Source: an uncultured Rickettsiella sp.
GTDB taxonomy: Bacteria > Pseudomonadota > Gammaproteobacteria > Diplorickettsiales > Diplorickettsiaceae
NCBI GenBank assembly: GCA_947058615.1
Contig: CAMSHF010000001.1
Span: forward strand, 62,001-126,000
DNA length: 64,000 bases
Reading direction: 5' to 3'
Positions 10,392 to 19,792 of this stretch are shown one piece after another (position 1 is the first letter of the stretch; each line of letters begins with the position of its first letter). The translations under genes and the position numbers were made by a program. The notes beneath the pieces are model-generated. The model searched no databases. It saw nothing but the letters and a program-made list of their open reading frames with translations, and was not told the origin of the DNA.

Positions 10392-10466
10392 AGAGATGAG
10401 AATAGAAATACAATAGTGAGTAACAAAGCTCAAAAAAAGATGAGAGCATCATGTGTGAAGACATAT

Positions 10467-10772
10467 TTAATTAAGCGATGAGCTTTCAATATGTTGTAAA
10501 CGACCATTAGAGAATATAAGCGACACTCTTTTTTGTAGAGGCTCACCATAGCCTGGCTGGAAAAAATAAACATAGTCTTGACGATCCAATTGAAAAGGAG
10601 ATTGTAATACACAGCTACCTAATAGATAACTAACTTTCTCCTTAGTCATACCAAGCTTTAACTGGTCTATGGTAGACTGCTGCAATATATTACCCTGTTG
10701 AATATTAGGCCGATAAACAATATGACAACCTGAAATTATTAATGCAAAAAACAAACTAACCACTTTTTTCAT
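10467..10772 (-). CDS. bamE: Outer-membrane assembly lipoprotein BamE
   Basis: Accessory lipoprotein of the BAM complex that inserts beta-barrel proteins into the outer membrane. The 101-residue precursor has a signal peptide with lipobox IISGC (Cys16) and the SmpA/OmlA fold: IDQLKLGMTKEKVSYLLGSCVL, then QDYVYFFQPG and RVSLIFSNGRLQHI. fur is divergent 83 bases away; a bamE-fur neighbourhood is common in gammaproteobacteria. Confidence 0.93.
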   Translation of the reverse strand: MKKVVSLFFALIISGCHIVYRPNIQQGNILQQSTIDQLKLGMTKEKVSYLLGSCVLQSPFQLDRQDYVYFFQPGYGEPLQKRVSLIFSNGRLQHIESSSLN

Positions 10773-10855
10773 AAAAAATCAACGATAAAATAAAAAAATT
10801 AACCTAAAATCAACCCGTATTAATTACCTAATTCGAGGAGTTTAGAGATAATCTA

Positions 10856-11293
10856 ATGGATAATCAACAACTACGCCAAGCAGGTTTAAAAGCAACGGGC
10901 CCAAGATTAAAAATACTTGAATTACTTGAACAGGCTAAAAGTCGCCACCTAAGTGCAGAAGATATCTATAAAAATTTATTAGAATCTGGCGAAGTCATCG
11001 GCTTAGCCACCGTCTATCGAGTATTAACCCAATTTGAAAGTGCCGGTTTGGTTAAGCGTCAAAATTTTGAAGATGCTTATTCAGTTTTTGAGCTGAATCA
11101 AGGTCCCCATCATGATCATTTAGTTTGTATCAAATGCGGAAAAGTAGACGAATTTGTGGATAAAGTCATCGAGCAACGTCAAAAAGTAGTCGCAAAGCAA
11201 GCTGACTATCAAATGACAGACCACAGTCTCATTATTTATGGAACTTGTAACAAATGTCTCTCTAAAAAACAAAAACTCAGATCGAACAAATAG
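10856..11293 (+). CDS. fur: Ferric uptake regulator Fur
   Basis: Iron-responsive repressor. The 145 residues contain the N-terminal winged helix (LRQAGLKATGPRLKILELLEQ, then VIGLATVYRVLTQFESAGLV) and the C-terminal metal-binding dimerisation domain with HHDHLVCIKCGKVDEF (His-rich motif and CxxC) and a second CNKC near residue 130. Length matches Fur rather than Zur. The gene ends nine bases from convergent pyk. A GAGGAG lies 19 to 14 bases before the ATG, rather far for an ideal ribosome site. Confidence 0.93.
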   Translation: MDNQQLRQAGLKATGPRLKILELLEQAKSRHLSAEDIYKNLLESGEVIGLATVYRVLTQFESAGLVKRQNFEDAYSVFELNQGPHHDHLVCIKCGKVDEFVDKVIEQRQKVVAKQADYQMTDHSLIIYGTCNKCLSKKQKLRSNK

Positions 11294-11302
11294 TTAAAGA
11301 AC

Positions 11303-12733
11303 CTAGCTTACTTCTAGAATTTTTAGTGTATTAGTTCCTCCGGTAGTTTTTAATAAATCTCCATAGGTGATAAGTACTTGCTCTCCATTATGTAAAACTT
11401 CATGTTTCTTTAATTCCTTTATGGCTAATTGCCCTATATTTTCTTTATGCATTTTGTCGATGTCAAAATACAAAGGATAAACCCCACGATAAAGAGCCAA
11501 TCGGCGTGCTGTTTTTAAGCTATGTGCCAAACCATAAATAGGAATCCCTGAACGTATACGAGACATCCATAAAGGTGTAGCGCCTGATTCAGTTAAAGCA
11601 ATAATAGCCTTAATATCATAATGGTTGGCAATATACATGGCAGCCATTGCAATAGTCTCATCCGGATGATAAAAATGGCACTCTACACGATGTCCAGATA
11701 CACGAGTTTTGGCTTGTTTTTCTGCACCTAAACAAATCCGTGCCATAGCCATCACGACTAAAGCGGGATGATCTCCTGTTGCGGTTTCTGCAGATAACAT
11801 AACAGCATCCGTACCATCTAATATTGCATTCGCAACATCAAACACTTCCGCACGCGTAGGGATAGAGTTGTGAATCATTGATTCCATCATCTGTGTTGCC
11901 GTAATAACAATTTTATCTAAAGACCGTGCTCTCTGAATAATATGTTTTTGTACTGCCGGCAATTCAGCATCTCCAATTTCAACCCCTAAATCTCCTCGAG
12001 CCACCATGACCCCATCAGACGCACGAATAATTTCATCAATAACAGGAATTGCATCACTACGCTCTATTTTTGCAATCAAACCTGCGTGACCTTTTGCTTT
12101 CTTCAATAAATCTCGAGCTAAATTCATATCGGCTGCACTGCGCGGAAAAGAAATAGCAATATAATCAGCCTCTAATTTCACAGCAATTTTTAAGTCTTTT
12201 TTATCCTTATCTGTTAAAGCTACCGCCGAAAGTCCTCCTCCTTTTCGGTTTATCCCTTTATTATTAGATAATTTTCCTCCTATCTCCACGATACAAAAAA
12301 TTTTATTTTTTTGAACTTTTCTAACTTTAAGGACTAAACGGCCATCATCAAGTAACAATATATCTCCACGATGGACATCTCGTGGTAATTCTTTATAATC
12401 AATACCTACAGAAGATTCACTTCCCTCATCTTGAGCGAGTTCAGAATCCAATATAAACAAAGCATCTTTTTTTAGAAAAATAGATCCTGTTTTAAAGCGG
12501 GCGATCCGAATCTTTGGCCCCTGCAAATCCGCCATAATAGCGATTTCTCGACCTGCTGCTTTTGCACATTCCCGGACATAACTAGCCCGCTTAATATGAT
12601 CTTCAGCTTTACCGTGAGAAAAGTTCAATCTAACAACATCTAAACCCGCAACAATCATTGCCTGCAAAACTCCAGATCGATCGGTTGCAGGGCCTAATGT
12701 AGCTACAATCTTAGTTCGTTTAAATCGTTTCAT
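11303..12733 (-). CDS. pyk: Pyruvate kinase
   Basis: Makes pyruvate and ATP from phosphoenolpyruvate, the last glycolytic step. The 476 residues open with RTKIVATLGPATD, and include RLNFSHG, the active-site Lys in LIAKIERSDAI, the signature MVARGDLGVEIG near 240, and ITATQMMESMI. A C-terminal regulatory domain is present. The pgk stop overlaps its ATG by one base, so the two are translationally coupled. A single pyk copy is visible here. Confidence 0.97.
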   Translation of the reverse strand: MKRFKRTKIVATLGPATDRSGVLQAMIVAGLDVVRLNFSHGKAEDHIKRASYVRECAKAAGREIAIMADLQGPKIRIARFKTGSIFLKKDALFILDSELAQDEGSESSVGIDYKELPRDVHRGDILLLDDGRLVLKVRKVQKNKIFCIVEIGGKLSNNKGINRKGGGLSAVALTDKDKKDLKIAVKLEADYIAISFPRSAADMNLARDLLKKAKGHAGLIAKIERSDAIPVIDEIIRASDGVMVARGDLGVEIGDAELPAVQKHIIQRARSLDKIVITATQMMESMIHNSIPTRAEVFDVANAILDGTDAVMLSAETATGDHPALVVMAMARICLGAEKQAKTRVSGHRVECHFYHPDETIAMAAMYIANHYDIKAIIALTESGATPLWMSRIRSGIPIYGLAHSLKTARRLALYRGVYPLYFDIDKMHKENIGQLAIKELKKHEVLHNGEQVLITYGDLLKTTGGTNTLKILEVS

Positions 12734-13917
12734 TATGATCCTTTCCTAATACATTCTTGTAATATCGCTAAAGCAGGCAAAGTTTCTCCTTGTATAAATT
12801 CAAGAAAAGCTCCTCCCCCTGTAGATATATAAGAAAGTTTATCCGCTATACCATATTTTTCGATGGCAGCTAAAGTATCTCCCCCACCTGCAATGGTAAA
12901 AGCTGAACTACTAGCGATTGCATAACTTAAAGCGCGGGTTCCCTGTTCAAATGGCGCAAATTCAAAAACTCCAACGGGGCCATTCCATAAAACACTTGCA
13001 GCTCGGTGTATATACTGGGTATATCGTTTAATTGATTCGGGTCCTATATCTAAAATCATTTCATGCTTCTTAATTTCTGTTAATTTTTTAACAGAAATTT
13101 TAGCCCTAGCAGAAATTTCAGTTGCAACAATAGCATCCACAGGTAGTACAACTTCAACCTGTCGTCGTTTTGATAAGTTTAAAAGGGTTTTTGCTTCTTC
13201 AACAAGCTCAATTTCAAATAATGAACAACCTATTGAATAACCTTGTGCAACTAAAAAGGTGTTAGCAATTCCTCCGCCTAGAATTAAAAAATTTATTTTA
13301 TTAAGCAAGGACGCTAACAGGCTTAATTTAGTAGATACCTTTGATCCACCTACAATAGCTAATAAAGGTCTCGCTGGATTTTCTAATACTGAGCTTAAAG
13401 TTTTTAACTCTGACGTTAACAATAAACCTATACATACCTGTGTTGAGAACTGTGCTACCCCTACGGTAGACGCTTCTCTACGATGAGCTGTAGCAAAGGC
13501 GTCCATAACAAAAATATCCGCTAATTTTGCCATTTTTTTCGCTAAAGAAGGATCATTTTTCTTTTCACCCCTTTGAAACCTAACATTTTCGCAAAGTACA
13601 ACTTCACCAGGTAAAATTTTGAACCCATCTAACCAATCAGCGAGAAACTTTACTGGCTGCCCCAATAACTCTTGTAATCGTACTGCAATTGGAGCTAAAG
13701 AAAACTCTGGGTTAGTAGTCCCTTCTTCAGGTCTATCAAGATGAGAGAGTAAAATAACTGCCGCACCTTTTTCTAATGCATATTGAATGGTAGGTAATGC
13801 CGCTTTTATACGAGCATCGCTCATGATTATACCCTTATTTAAAGGGACATTAAAATCTTCCCGTATAAGAACCCGTTTGTTTTTTAAATCTAAATCTTTT
13901 ATATTGGTTAGGTTCAT
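12733..13917 (-). CDS. pgk: Phosphoglycerate kinase
   Basis: Interconverts 1,3-bisphosphoglycerate and 3-phosphoglycerate with ATP formation. The 394 residues are the usual length. Motifs include KRVLIREDFNVPLN at the N-terminus, LLSHLDRP, VLCENVRFQRGE, the hinge and C-domain LLAIVGGSKVSTKL, LWNGPVGVFEF, and the nucleotide-binding GGGDTLAAIEK with FISTGGGAFLEF-like SYISTGGGAFLEF. It leads a pgk-pyk operon; the usual gap-tkt and fba genes are not adjacent. Confidence 0.97.
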   Translation of the reverse strand: MNLTNIKDLDLKNKRVLIREDFNVPLNKGIIMSDARIKAALPTIQYALEKGAAVILLSHLDRPEEGTTNPEFSLAPIAVRLQELLGQPVKFLADWLDGFKILPGEVVLCENVRFQRGEKKNDPSLAKKMAKLADIFVMDAFATAHRREASTVGVAQFSTQVCIGLLLTSELKTLSSVLENPARPLLAIVGGSKVSTKLSLLASLLNKINFLILGGGIANTFLVAQGYSIGCSLFEIELVEEAKTLLNLSKRRQVEVVLPVDAIVATEISARAKISVKKLTEIKKHEMILDIGPESIKRYTQYIHRAASVLWNGPVGVFEFAPFEQGTRALSYAIASSSAFTIAGGGDTLAAIEKYGIADKLSYISTGGGAFLEFIQGETLPALAILQECIRKGS

Positions 13918-14345
13918 AAAAAACCAAAAAATATTTTTACTTTAAAATAGAAAAATTAGAATTCAAAAATTACTCTTTCTATCTATTCAATCTCATTGAA
14001 GCTTATTCGATTGATAAATTTGGTCATTCTAAACATAAGCTGAATTAATCATCCAAAGACAAGAAGAGTACTTAGAAATAAATACGTGCATTGGCTATCA
14101 GCTCCATTTTCAAGAATTTTTTTTGAAAAAAAGCGCACACTTATAAGTAATTAATTTATTAAATAGACTAGAATTACCGGGCAGCTTTAATAGCTCAATC
14201 ATATAGAAACTTCTCTTTTTATAATCACTTTTTATGTTAACATTATCACTAATACTTTCCAAGTAAAACCCTTAAAACAGCTATACTCCTTAAGGGCATT
14301 GGCTTTTAACTTAGTATTGCTTCTCTTTAAAATTAAGGTTATTTT
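13918..14345. other. Intergenic region between divergent pgk and hemD
   Basis: About 430 bases, very AT-rich, with no convincing frame. It must hold promoters for both directions. A TATAAT at 14220-14225 points toward hemD, and CCCTTAA (14269-14275) can pair with TTAAGGG (14290-14296) in the hemD leader. The stem is not followed by a T run, so it does not look like a terminator. Confidence 0.4.
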
Positions 14346-15146
14346 GTGGCCATGGCGTCTTTACATGGTTTATGCACACTTATAACCCGACCGGCTCATC
14401 AAGCACAAGATTTGGCAATGCACACTCAATCCTCAGGAGGCCGTGTTATTTATTTCCCAACATTGGAAATTATAGGGACTAAAAATATAAGAAAAATCAT
14501 ATTAAAAATGAAAAAACTTAACCAATATGATTTGGTCATTTTCATCAGTCCAAATGCAGTTTTCAAAACGGCTAAATATTTTCAAGCTTTTTGGCCAGCT
14601 TGGCCAAGAAATCTTAAAATTATCGCCACAGGCCCAGGAACTGCTTTATCTTTAAAAAAGCATAAACTCCCTTGCGATAACTACCCAGAAAAAAATTTTA
14701 ATGGAATAGGCTTGCTCAAGCTTAAGGCTTTACAGAATATAAAACAAAAAAAGATCTTAATCATTAAAGGAGAAGGGGGTCGACAGTATTTAGCAAAAAG
14801 TTTAAAGGCCCGAGGAGCGCAAATTGACAATTTAAGTGTTTACAAGCGACAACTACCAACAGTTAACAAAATCGATATACCTAATCTAGAAATAATAGAT
14901 GTCATTATTTGCACGAGCCATAGCGGTCTAAAAAATTTAATTAGTTTATTATATCCTCACTGGCAAGATATTTTGTTCCAAAAACAATTACTTGTCATCA
15001 GCGCTCGACTTGCTCATAGTGCTAAAAAATTAGGTTTTGTCAAACCGCCCTTAATATCGGATAATGCGAGTCATGCAGCTATTGTACAAACTCTGTTTTC
15101 CTGGCGGGAGCAATCACTATGGAACCACAGCCCACACTTTCATTAG
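14346..15146 (+). CDS. hemD: Uroporphyrinogen-III synthase
   Basis: Closes hydroxymethylbilane to uroporphyrinogen III in haem synthesis. The 266 residues fit the divergent HemD family: LCTLITRPAHQAQDLAMHTQSSGG at the start, DLVIFISPNAV, IIATGPGTALSL, LIIKGEGGRQYLAKSL and ICTSHSGLKNLI. AAGG at 14335-14338 supports the GTG at 14346 over the ATG two codons on. hemX begins inside its end (28-base overlap). The partner hemC is not upstream as in most gammaproteobacteria but lies at 30369-31328 on the other strand. Confidence 0.88.
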   Translation: MAMASLHGLCTLITRPAHQAQDLAMHTQSSGGRVIYFPTLEIIGTKNIRKIILKMKKLNQYDLVIFISPNAVFKTAKYFQAFWPAWPRNLKIIATGPGTALSLKKHKLPCDNYPEKNFNGIGLLKLKALQNIKQKKILIIKGEGGRQYLAKSLKARGAQIDNLSVYKRQLPTVNKIDIPNLEIIDVIICTSHSGLKNLISLLYPHWQDILFQKQLLVISARLAHSAKKLGFVKPPLISDNASHAAIVQTLFSWREQSLWNHSPHFH

Positions 15147-16159
15147 AAGAAACAGAAGTAAAAACCCAAAAAAATAAATATTATAAAGGCTATTTTATTG
15201 CATGGTGTGCTATGGGATTGTTACTCATTACCTGCATAGGGTTATTTTTAGGTTTAAGTTTTTTCTGGTTAAAAAATAACGAAAAATTAAGCCTCTATCA
15301 TTATCAACTCGCTATCATCAAAGCACAAGTTTCACAAAATCAAATGGAGAATAAAAAACTCCAACAATATATCATAGCGCTCCAAAATTTTATTGCAAAA
15401 AAAATCTCAACAGACGATAACGCTATTTGGCTCACTAATGTTAATCAATTAATACAGTTAGCGCAGTATAATCTGAGTTATTTTCATGATACTGATAATG
15501 CTTTATCTGCTTTAATACTAGCTGATAAACAATTGGCTGCAATAATAAAACCTGATACTCGTTTAGAAAAAATCCGCCAATTATTAACTCAAAATTTAAC
15601 TCAGTTAAAAACTTTACCGCATAGCAATTTAAGCAACATTTTAATCCAGTTACAGACTTTAAAAATGCAAATTTCTCAATTACCATTGTTAGCTAAAAAC
15701 AACTCCATCGTACCTAACTCAAATTCAGTTGCTAGTCATTCCTCAGAAAATAAATGGTTAAGTATGTTAAAAAACAGTTTAAATAATTTCCGGAATCTTG
15801 TTATTATTCGTCGATGGAATAAACCAATAGAACCTTTACTGCCAGAAAAAGAACTGCAATTTTTACAACATAATTTATTATTATTATTACAACAAGCTCA
15901 GTGGGCGTTAATACACCATGAAGCAGCCATTTACCAAGCTAGCTTACAAGAAATTCTAGAAACGATAAAAGATCATTTTTCACCCGATGCTTCCATTACA
16001 CAAACCGCTATACAAAACATTAATCAATTAAAACAAATCGATTTGCAGACACCTGCTCTTGATCTAAATCCATTACTTGAAGTTATTTTAAATATCCAAA
16101 AAACACGTAATGATCCTAACTTTACTATTACTACCGCTAATCAAAAGGAAGCCTCTTGA
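15119..16159 (+). CDS. hemX: HemX-like membrane protein of the haem operon
   Basis: A 346-residue protein with a cytosolic N-terminal tail, one membrane helix (about 28-50) and a long helical periplasmic part beginning with a predicted coiled coil (about 55-100). This is the architecture of proteobacterial HemX, often labelled a methyltransferase although it lacks that domain. The conserved VNQLIQLAQYNLSYFHDTDNALSALILADKQL block is present. GGGAG stands eight bases before the ATG. It overlaps hemD by 28 bases and touches hemY through TGATG, so the three genes are one unit. Confidence 0.85.
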   Translation: MEPQPTLSLEETEVKTQKNKYYKGYFIAWCAMGLLLITCIGLFLGLSFFWLKNNEKLSLYHYQLAIIKAQVSQNQMENKKLQQYIIALQNFIAKKISTDDNAIWLTNVNQLIQLAQYNLSYFHDTDNALSALILADKQLAAIIKPDTRLEKIRQLLTQNLTQLKTLPHSNLSNILIQLQTLKMQISQLPLLAKNNSIVPNSNSVASHSSENKWLSMLKNSLNNFRNLVIIRRWNKPIEPLLPEKELQFLQHNLLLLLQQAQWALIHHEAAIYQASLQEILETIKDHFSPDASITQTAIQNINQLKQIDLQTPALDLNPLLEVILNIQKTRNDPNFTITTANQKEAS

Positions 16160-17073
16160 TGTATCGGTTTTTTATTTTTTTATTAGTTCTCGCTCTTGCC
16201 GTTTGGATTGGAGTGAAAATCACCTTTGATCCAGGTTATGTCCTGGTTACTTGGCATCAATTCTCACTCGAAATGCCACTATGGTTGCTTATCTTGATTT
16301 TAATTGTAGGTTTTATTTTAATTTATTATTTAATTCGTTTTTTTAAATATTTATTAACGCTCCCAAAGCAATGGCATGAAAGTTTAAATAAAAGGCGTTT
16401 ACAAAAAACTATTGCCTTTGAGGATCAGCATCTTTTCTCTTCAATTTATCAGAAACCACAAAATTGGCACCATATTTTAGAAATTTTACCTCAGTTAGAA
16501 AATAAAACCTGGATTTCTAAAGTTCAGATTCAAAAATTACGACAAGAAAGCTATGAAGGACTGTTAAGTGAAGAGAAATATACCTATAATCTATCAACAC
16601 TCGAAGAAATATGGAGTAATTTATCACCTAAATTAAAAAAAGATCCGTTACTACTTAACTTTTATATTCAAGCACTTATAAGACTTCACGAAGATACAAA
16701 AGCAGAATTATTAATAATAAAGCAGCTTAAAAAGCAGTGGTTTGGTCCACTTGTTTCGACCTATAGTTTAATTAAAAGCACAAACCCTACACGTCAATTC
16801 GCTATAGCAGAAAAATGGCTTAAAAAACATCCCGACGATTCTTATCTTTTATTAAGTCTAGGTCGTCTTTGTAGACAACGAAAGCTATGGGGAAAAGCAA
16901 AGGATTATTTAGAAAAAAGTTTAATTTACGACTCGTCTAACCCAGAAATCTATTTGGAATTAGGTAAATTATTTGAAAATCTAGAAGAGCCTTTACAAGC
17001 ATTAGTCTGGTTTAAAAAAGGATTAATAAGAAATTATGCTCATAGTAATTGGGCTTTTGGAAAGATATACTGA
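16159..17073 (+). CDS. hemY: HemY-like membrane protein with TPR, short form
   Basis: A 304-residue inner-membrane protein with two N-terminal helices (about 1-17 and 40-63) and TPR-like repeats at the C-terminus (SYLLLSLGRLCRQRKLWGKAKDYLEKS, then PEIYLELGKLFENLEEPLQAL). This matches HemY of the hemCDXY operon, whose exact role is unclear. It is distinctly shorter than the roughly 400-residue E. coli protein, having lost part of the TPR region. The start ATG overlaps the hemX stop (TGATG); a TTG one codon earlier is less likely. Confidence 0.83.
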   Translation: MYRFFIFLLVLALAVWIGVKITFDPGYVLVTWHQFSLEMPLWLLILILIVGFILIYYLIRFFKYLLTLPKQWHESLNKRRLQKTIAFEDQHLFSSIYQKPQNWHHILEILPQLENKTWISKVQIQKLRQESYEGLLSEEKYTYNLSTLEEIWSNLSPKLKKDPLLLNFYIQALIRLHEDTKAELLIIKQLKKQWFGPLVSTYSLIKSTNPTRQFAIAEKWLKKHPDDSYLLLSLGRLCRQRKLWGKAKDYLEKSLIYDSSNPEIYLELGKLFENLEEPLQALVWFKKGLIRNYAHSNWAFGKIY

Positions 17074-17154
17074 AAAAACAAAGTAAATGGACAGACATAA
17101 AGCATAAGAATGAAATTAAAGTATCAACAGGGTTACTGCCTACTCAGTTTGTAA

Positions 17155-18312
17155 TTATAAACTTTCTAAATTATAGATATGCTTATTTAAGACAGTAATA
17201 ACCGGCCAACCTCTCAAAAGACGTCCAGAAAAAGGTGACCACTGGCATTTAGTACTGAGATACTTGTCCTCAACTATTTTTTCTAAAGATAAATCGACTA
17301 ATACGTAATCATTGGGACAATCTGGCAGATTAAATATTTCTTTTGCACGGCGAGAAGTTAAATCAATAATGTTGTCTAAGGAAAGTAAATTTTGATGATA
17401 AGCTTCAAATAATAGGGGTAAAGTAGTTTCTATCCCTGGAACGCCTGATGGGCATACACCATAAGGCCTAGCTTTTTCTTCTAAGGTATGTGGAGCATGA
17501 TCAGAACCTATCGTATCAATAATACCTGATTTAATTGCAGAAAATAGTGCTATTTGATGTTCAGAAGATCGCAAAGGTGGATTCATTATTGCTTTACCCC
17601 TTAGACTTTGATAATCAGAACTATTTAAAAATAAATGATGCGGTGTTGTTTCTGCAAAAACTGACAGTTCCTCAGCTTTTGCTTGAGCAATTAAATCAAT
17701 TTCTTGGCGTGTACTTACATGCAAAATGTATAATCGCGTTTTGTACACCCGAGCAAGCTGAATTGCCCTTTTTACTGCGATTATTGCGGCTGATTCATCA
17801 CGAATTTCAGAGTGTATCGAATAGGGTTGTACACCGCTAAACTTTTTTGCATTTTCTTTTAATCGGTGCGCATCTTCTGCATGAACTGCAACAAGCATAT
17901 TTTCTTCAGCCGCAACCTTGAAAATAGAATGTAAACTTTCTTCGTCATCAATAACTAACCCCCCTGTACTACATCCCATAAAAACTTTAATTCCAATGAC
18001 CTGTCCTTTTACTTTTTTTATTTCATTTAAATGATGTTTATCAGCACCAAAATAGAGATAATAATGAAGAGGAATTCCTACTTCTTTTAACTGCCCATCA
18101 ATAAGTACTTTTTTTTCTATCAAAGCGTCTTCGGTTACTGTGGGAGGAATCGTATTAGGCATATCAAAAACAGTCGTGTAACCGCCTTTTATGCTAGCTA
18201 TAGCTGCAGTTTTCCAATCTTCTTTATATTCCCAACCTGGAGTACGAAAATGAACATGCGGATCAATTAATCCAGGAATTTTTAATAATTGATTTTTTTT
18301 TAACTGAATCAT
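17155..18312 (-). CDS. pyrC: Dihydroorotase (class I type), lacking N-terminal strand region
   Basis: Cyclises carbamoyl aspartate to dihydroorotate. Zinc and active-site motifs are present: DPHVHFRTPG near residue 18, the carbamylated Lys in GIKVFMGCSTGG, HAEDAHRL, LHVST, TTPHHLFLN and GSDHAPHTLEEK. Class I enzymes normally have some 45 residues of beta-domain before PGLIDPHVH; here only about a dozen precede it, and the C-terminal beta-domain is also short. The ATG at 18312 overlaps the pyrI stop as ATGA, so the short N-terminus is not a missed start. Last gene of the pyr operon. Confidence 0.93.
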   Translation of the reverse strand: MIQLKKNQLLKIPGLIDPHVHFRTPGWEYKEDWKTAAIASIKGGYTTVFDMPNTIPPTVTEDALIEKKVLIDGQLKEVGIPLHYYLYFGADKHHLNEIKKVKGQVIGIKVFMGCSTGGLVIDDEESLHSIFKVAAEENMLVAVHAEDAHRLKENAKKFSGVQPYSIHSEIRDESAAIIAVKRAIQLARVYKTRLYILHVSTRQEIDLIAQAKAEELSVFAETTPHHLFLNSSDYQSLRGKAIMNPPLRSSEHQIALFSAIKSGIIDTIGSDHAPHTLEEKARPYGVCPSGVPGIETTLPLLFEAYHQNLLSLDNIIDLTSRRAKEIFNLPDCPNDYVLVDLSLEKIVEDKYLSTKCQWSPFSGRLLRGWPVITVLNKHIYNLESL

Positions 18313-18767
18313 AAGCAAATCTCTTCTACTTGATCACGTTCAAACTGTTTCTCACAATAAAAACAGCGTAATTTTACCTGACTCGGAGAACCTTCCAATT
18401 TAAAATACCCTTTCAGTTCAATATGATTAATACAATTTTGATTGGGACATACTAATACATCACGTATCGTTTCAGGTAATGCACAGTTTATTTTTTCGCT
18501 GACTTTAAAATTTTCAATTCGGTTAATCGTAGCTTCAGGAGCAAAGATTGCGACATAACCCATTTCGTGAGGAGCAAGCAATCGATTTTCAATTTTAATT
18601 AAATCTTTCAATTTTAAAGAGGTGCTTCGTAAATTTAGTCCCAAAGTAACACGTTGTTTGCTATTGACTACATGTAACAAACGCATAATTTTAAGTGCCT
18701 GGCCCGCAGGAATATGATCAATAACAATACCATTTTCAATTGCAGATACTGAACGAGTTTTGACCAT
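18309..18767 (-). CDS. pyrI: Aspartate carbamoyltransferase regulatory chain
   Basis: Binds CTP and ATP and carries allosteric control to PyrB. The 152 residues show the nucleotide-binding domain (IDHIPAGQALKIMRLL; VTLGLNLRSTSLKLKDLIKIENR) and the four zinc cysteines, CPNQNC and CFYC, in the C-terminal part. Length matches E. coli PyrI (153). Its presence means the enzyme is the dodecameric feedback-regulated form. It lies 29 bases after pyrB and overlaps pyrC by ATGA. Confidence 0.96.
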   Translation of the reverse strand: MVKTRSVSAIENGIVIDHIPAGQALKIMRLLHVVNSKQRVTLGLNLRSTSLKLKDLIKIENRLLAPHEMGYVAIFAPEATINRIENFKVSEKINCALPETIRDVLVCPNQNCINHIELKGYFKLEGSPSQVKLRCFYCEKQFERDQVEEICL

Positions 18768-18796
18768 AAATTCAATCCAAAAATGAATTTAAAATT

Positions 18797-19714
18797 TTAA
18801 CTCTTACTCAATAATAACACTAGAATTGCTTGTCTTACACAAATGGCATTACTAACCTGTTTAAAATATAAAGCGTAAACCGTTTCATCTATTGCTTTAT
18901 CTATTTCACGTCCTCGCGGTAAAGGATGTAAAATATTCAAATTAGTTTTAATTTTTTTTAGTTTATCGCACGTCAAAATAGTTTGATTTTCAAATAGTCG
19001 ATGTTCTGATTGAGCAAATCTTTCTTGTTGTAATCGAGTCATATATAAAACATCAATTTTAGAAATCACCTCATCTAAACTTGAATGAAAAGAAAATCGA
19101 ATACCTTTATGCTTCAATTCATCGCATATTATTTTTGGTAGACTTAACAAAGCGGGTGAAATTAAAAATAATCGCATATTAAATAAAGCACATAGCTGCA
19201 CTAAAGAATGTACAGTCCGTCCATATTTCAAATCTCCTACCAATGCAATCGATAATCCTTCTAAGTCCCCTCGTGCTTCTTGTAGTGTGAATAAATCGGT
19301 TAAAGCCTGTGTAGGATGTTGATTTGCACCATCTCCTGCATTAATAATAGGTTTATCAGAAATCTCAGCAGCCAAACGTGCCGAACCCTCTAACGGGTGC
19401 CGAATAATAATAAGATCTGCATAACAAGAAACCGTTTTAATCGTATCTTGTAGATCTTCACCTTTTTTAACTGAGGTACTTTCGATATTGGAAAAACCAA
19501 TAACTTGTCCTCCTAAGCGTAAGGTAGCTGTTTCAAACGATAAACGTGTCCGTGTTGAAGGCTCAAAAAAGCAATGTGCAATTATTTTTTCAGTTAAATA
19601 TTTTCTAGGTGGACTCACCTTAATTTTTTTAGCAAAATTTAAAATGTCATTTACTTCACTCAAAGAAAGATCACGGATAGATATAATATCTTTTCTATTC
19701 AATACCTTAGACAT
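18797..19714 (-). CDS. pyrB: Aspartate carbamoyltransferase catalytic chain
   Basis: Condenses carbamoyl phosphate with aspartate. The 305 residues carry the carbamoyl-phosphate loop FFEPSTRTRLSFE (about 49-61), the TSVKKGEDLQDT loop, HPTQALTDL, and LHPLPRGREIDKAID. Length is that of E. coli PyrB, consistent with pairing with PyrI. The gap from carB is 78 bases, the longest inside this operon. Confidence 0.97.
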   Translation of the reverse strand: MSKVLNRKDIISIRDLSLSEVNDILNFAKKIKVSPPRKYLTEKIIAHCFFEPSTRTRLSFETATLRLGGQVIGFSNIESTSVKKGEDLQDTIKTVSCYADLIIIRHPLEGSARLAAEISDKPIINAGDGANQHPTQALTDLFTLQEARGDLEGLSIALVGDLKYGRTVHSLVQLCALFNMRLFLISPALLSLPKIICDELKHKGIRFSFHSSLDEVISKIDVLYMTRLQQERFAQSEHRLFENQTILTCDKLKKIKTNLNILHPLPRGREIDKAIDETVYALYFKQVSNAICVRQAILVLLLSKS

Positions 19715-19792
19715 AACTTACCCGCCTATTAAGCATACATTTTAAAATAAAACCAGCGCTTTTTTATGGACATTTAGTGCAACTTTCATTGT

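Noticed and set aside
10372-10393. GCGCTTTT motif here and in several other spacers (about 19753, 30372, 33740, 58130), considered as a dispersed repeat
   Set aside because: The shared core is only eight to nine bases, flanks differ, and it also occurs inside genes such as hemC, so chance in AT-rich DNA explains it.
10430-10612. 60-residue minus-strand frame overlapping the end of bamE
   Set aside because: Out-of-frame shadow of bamE with no independent support.
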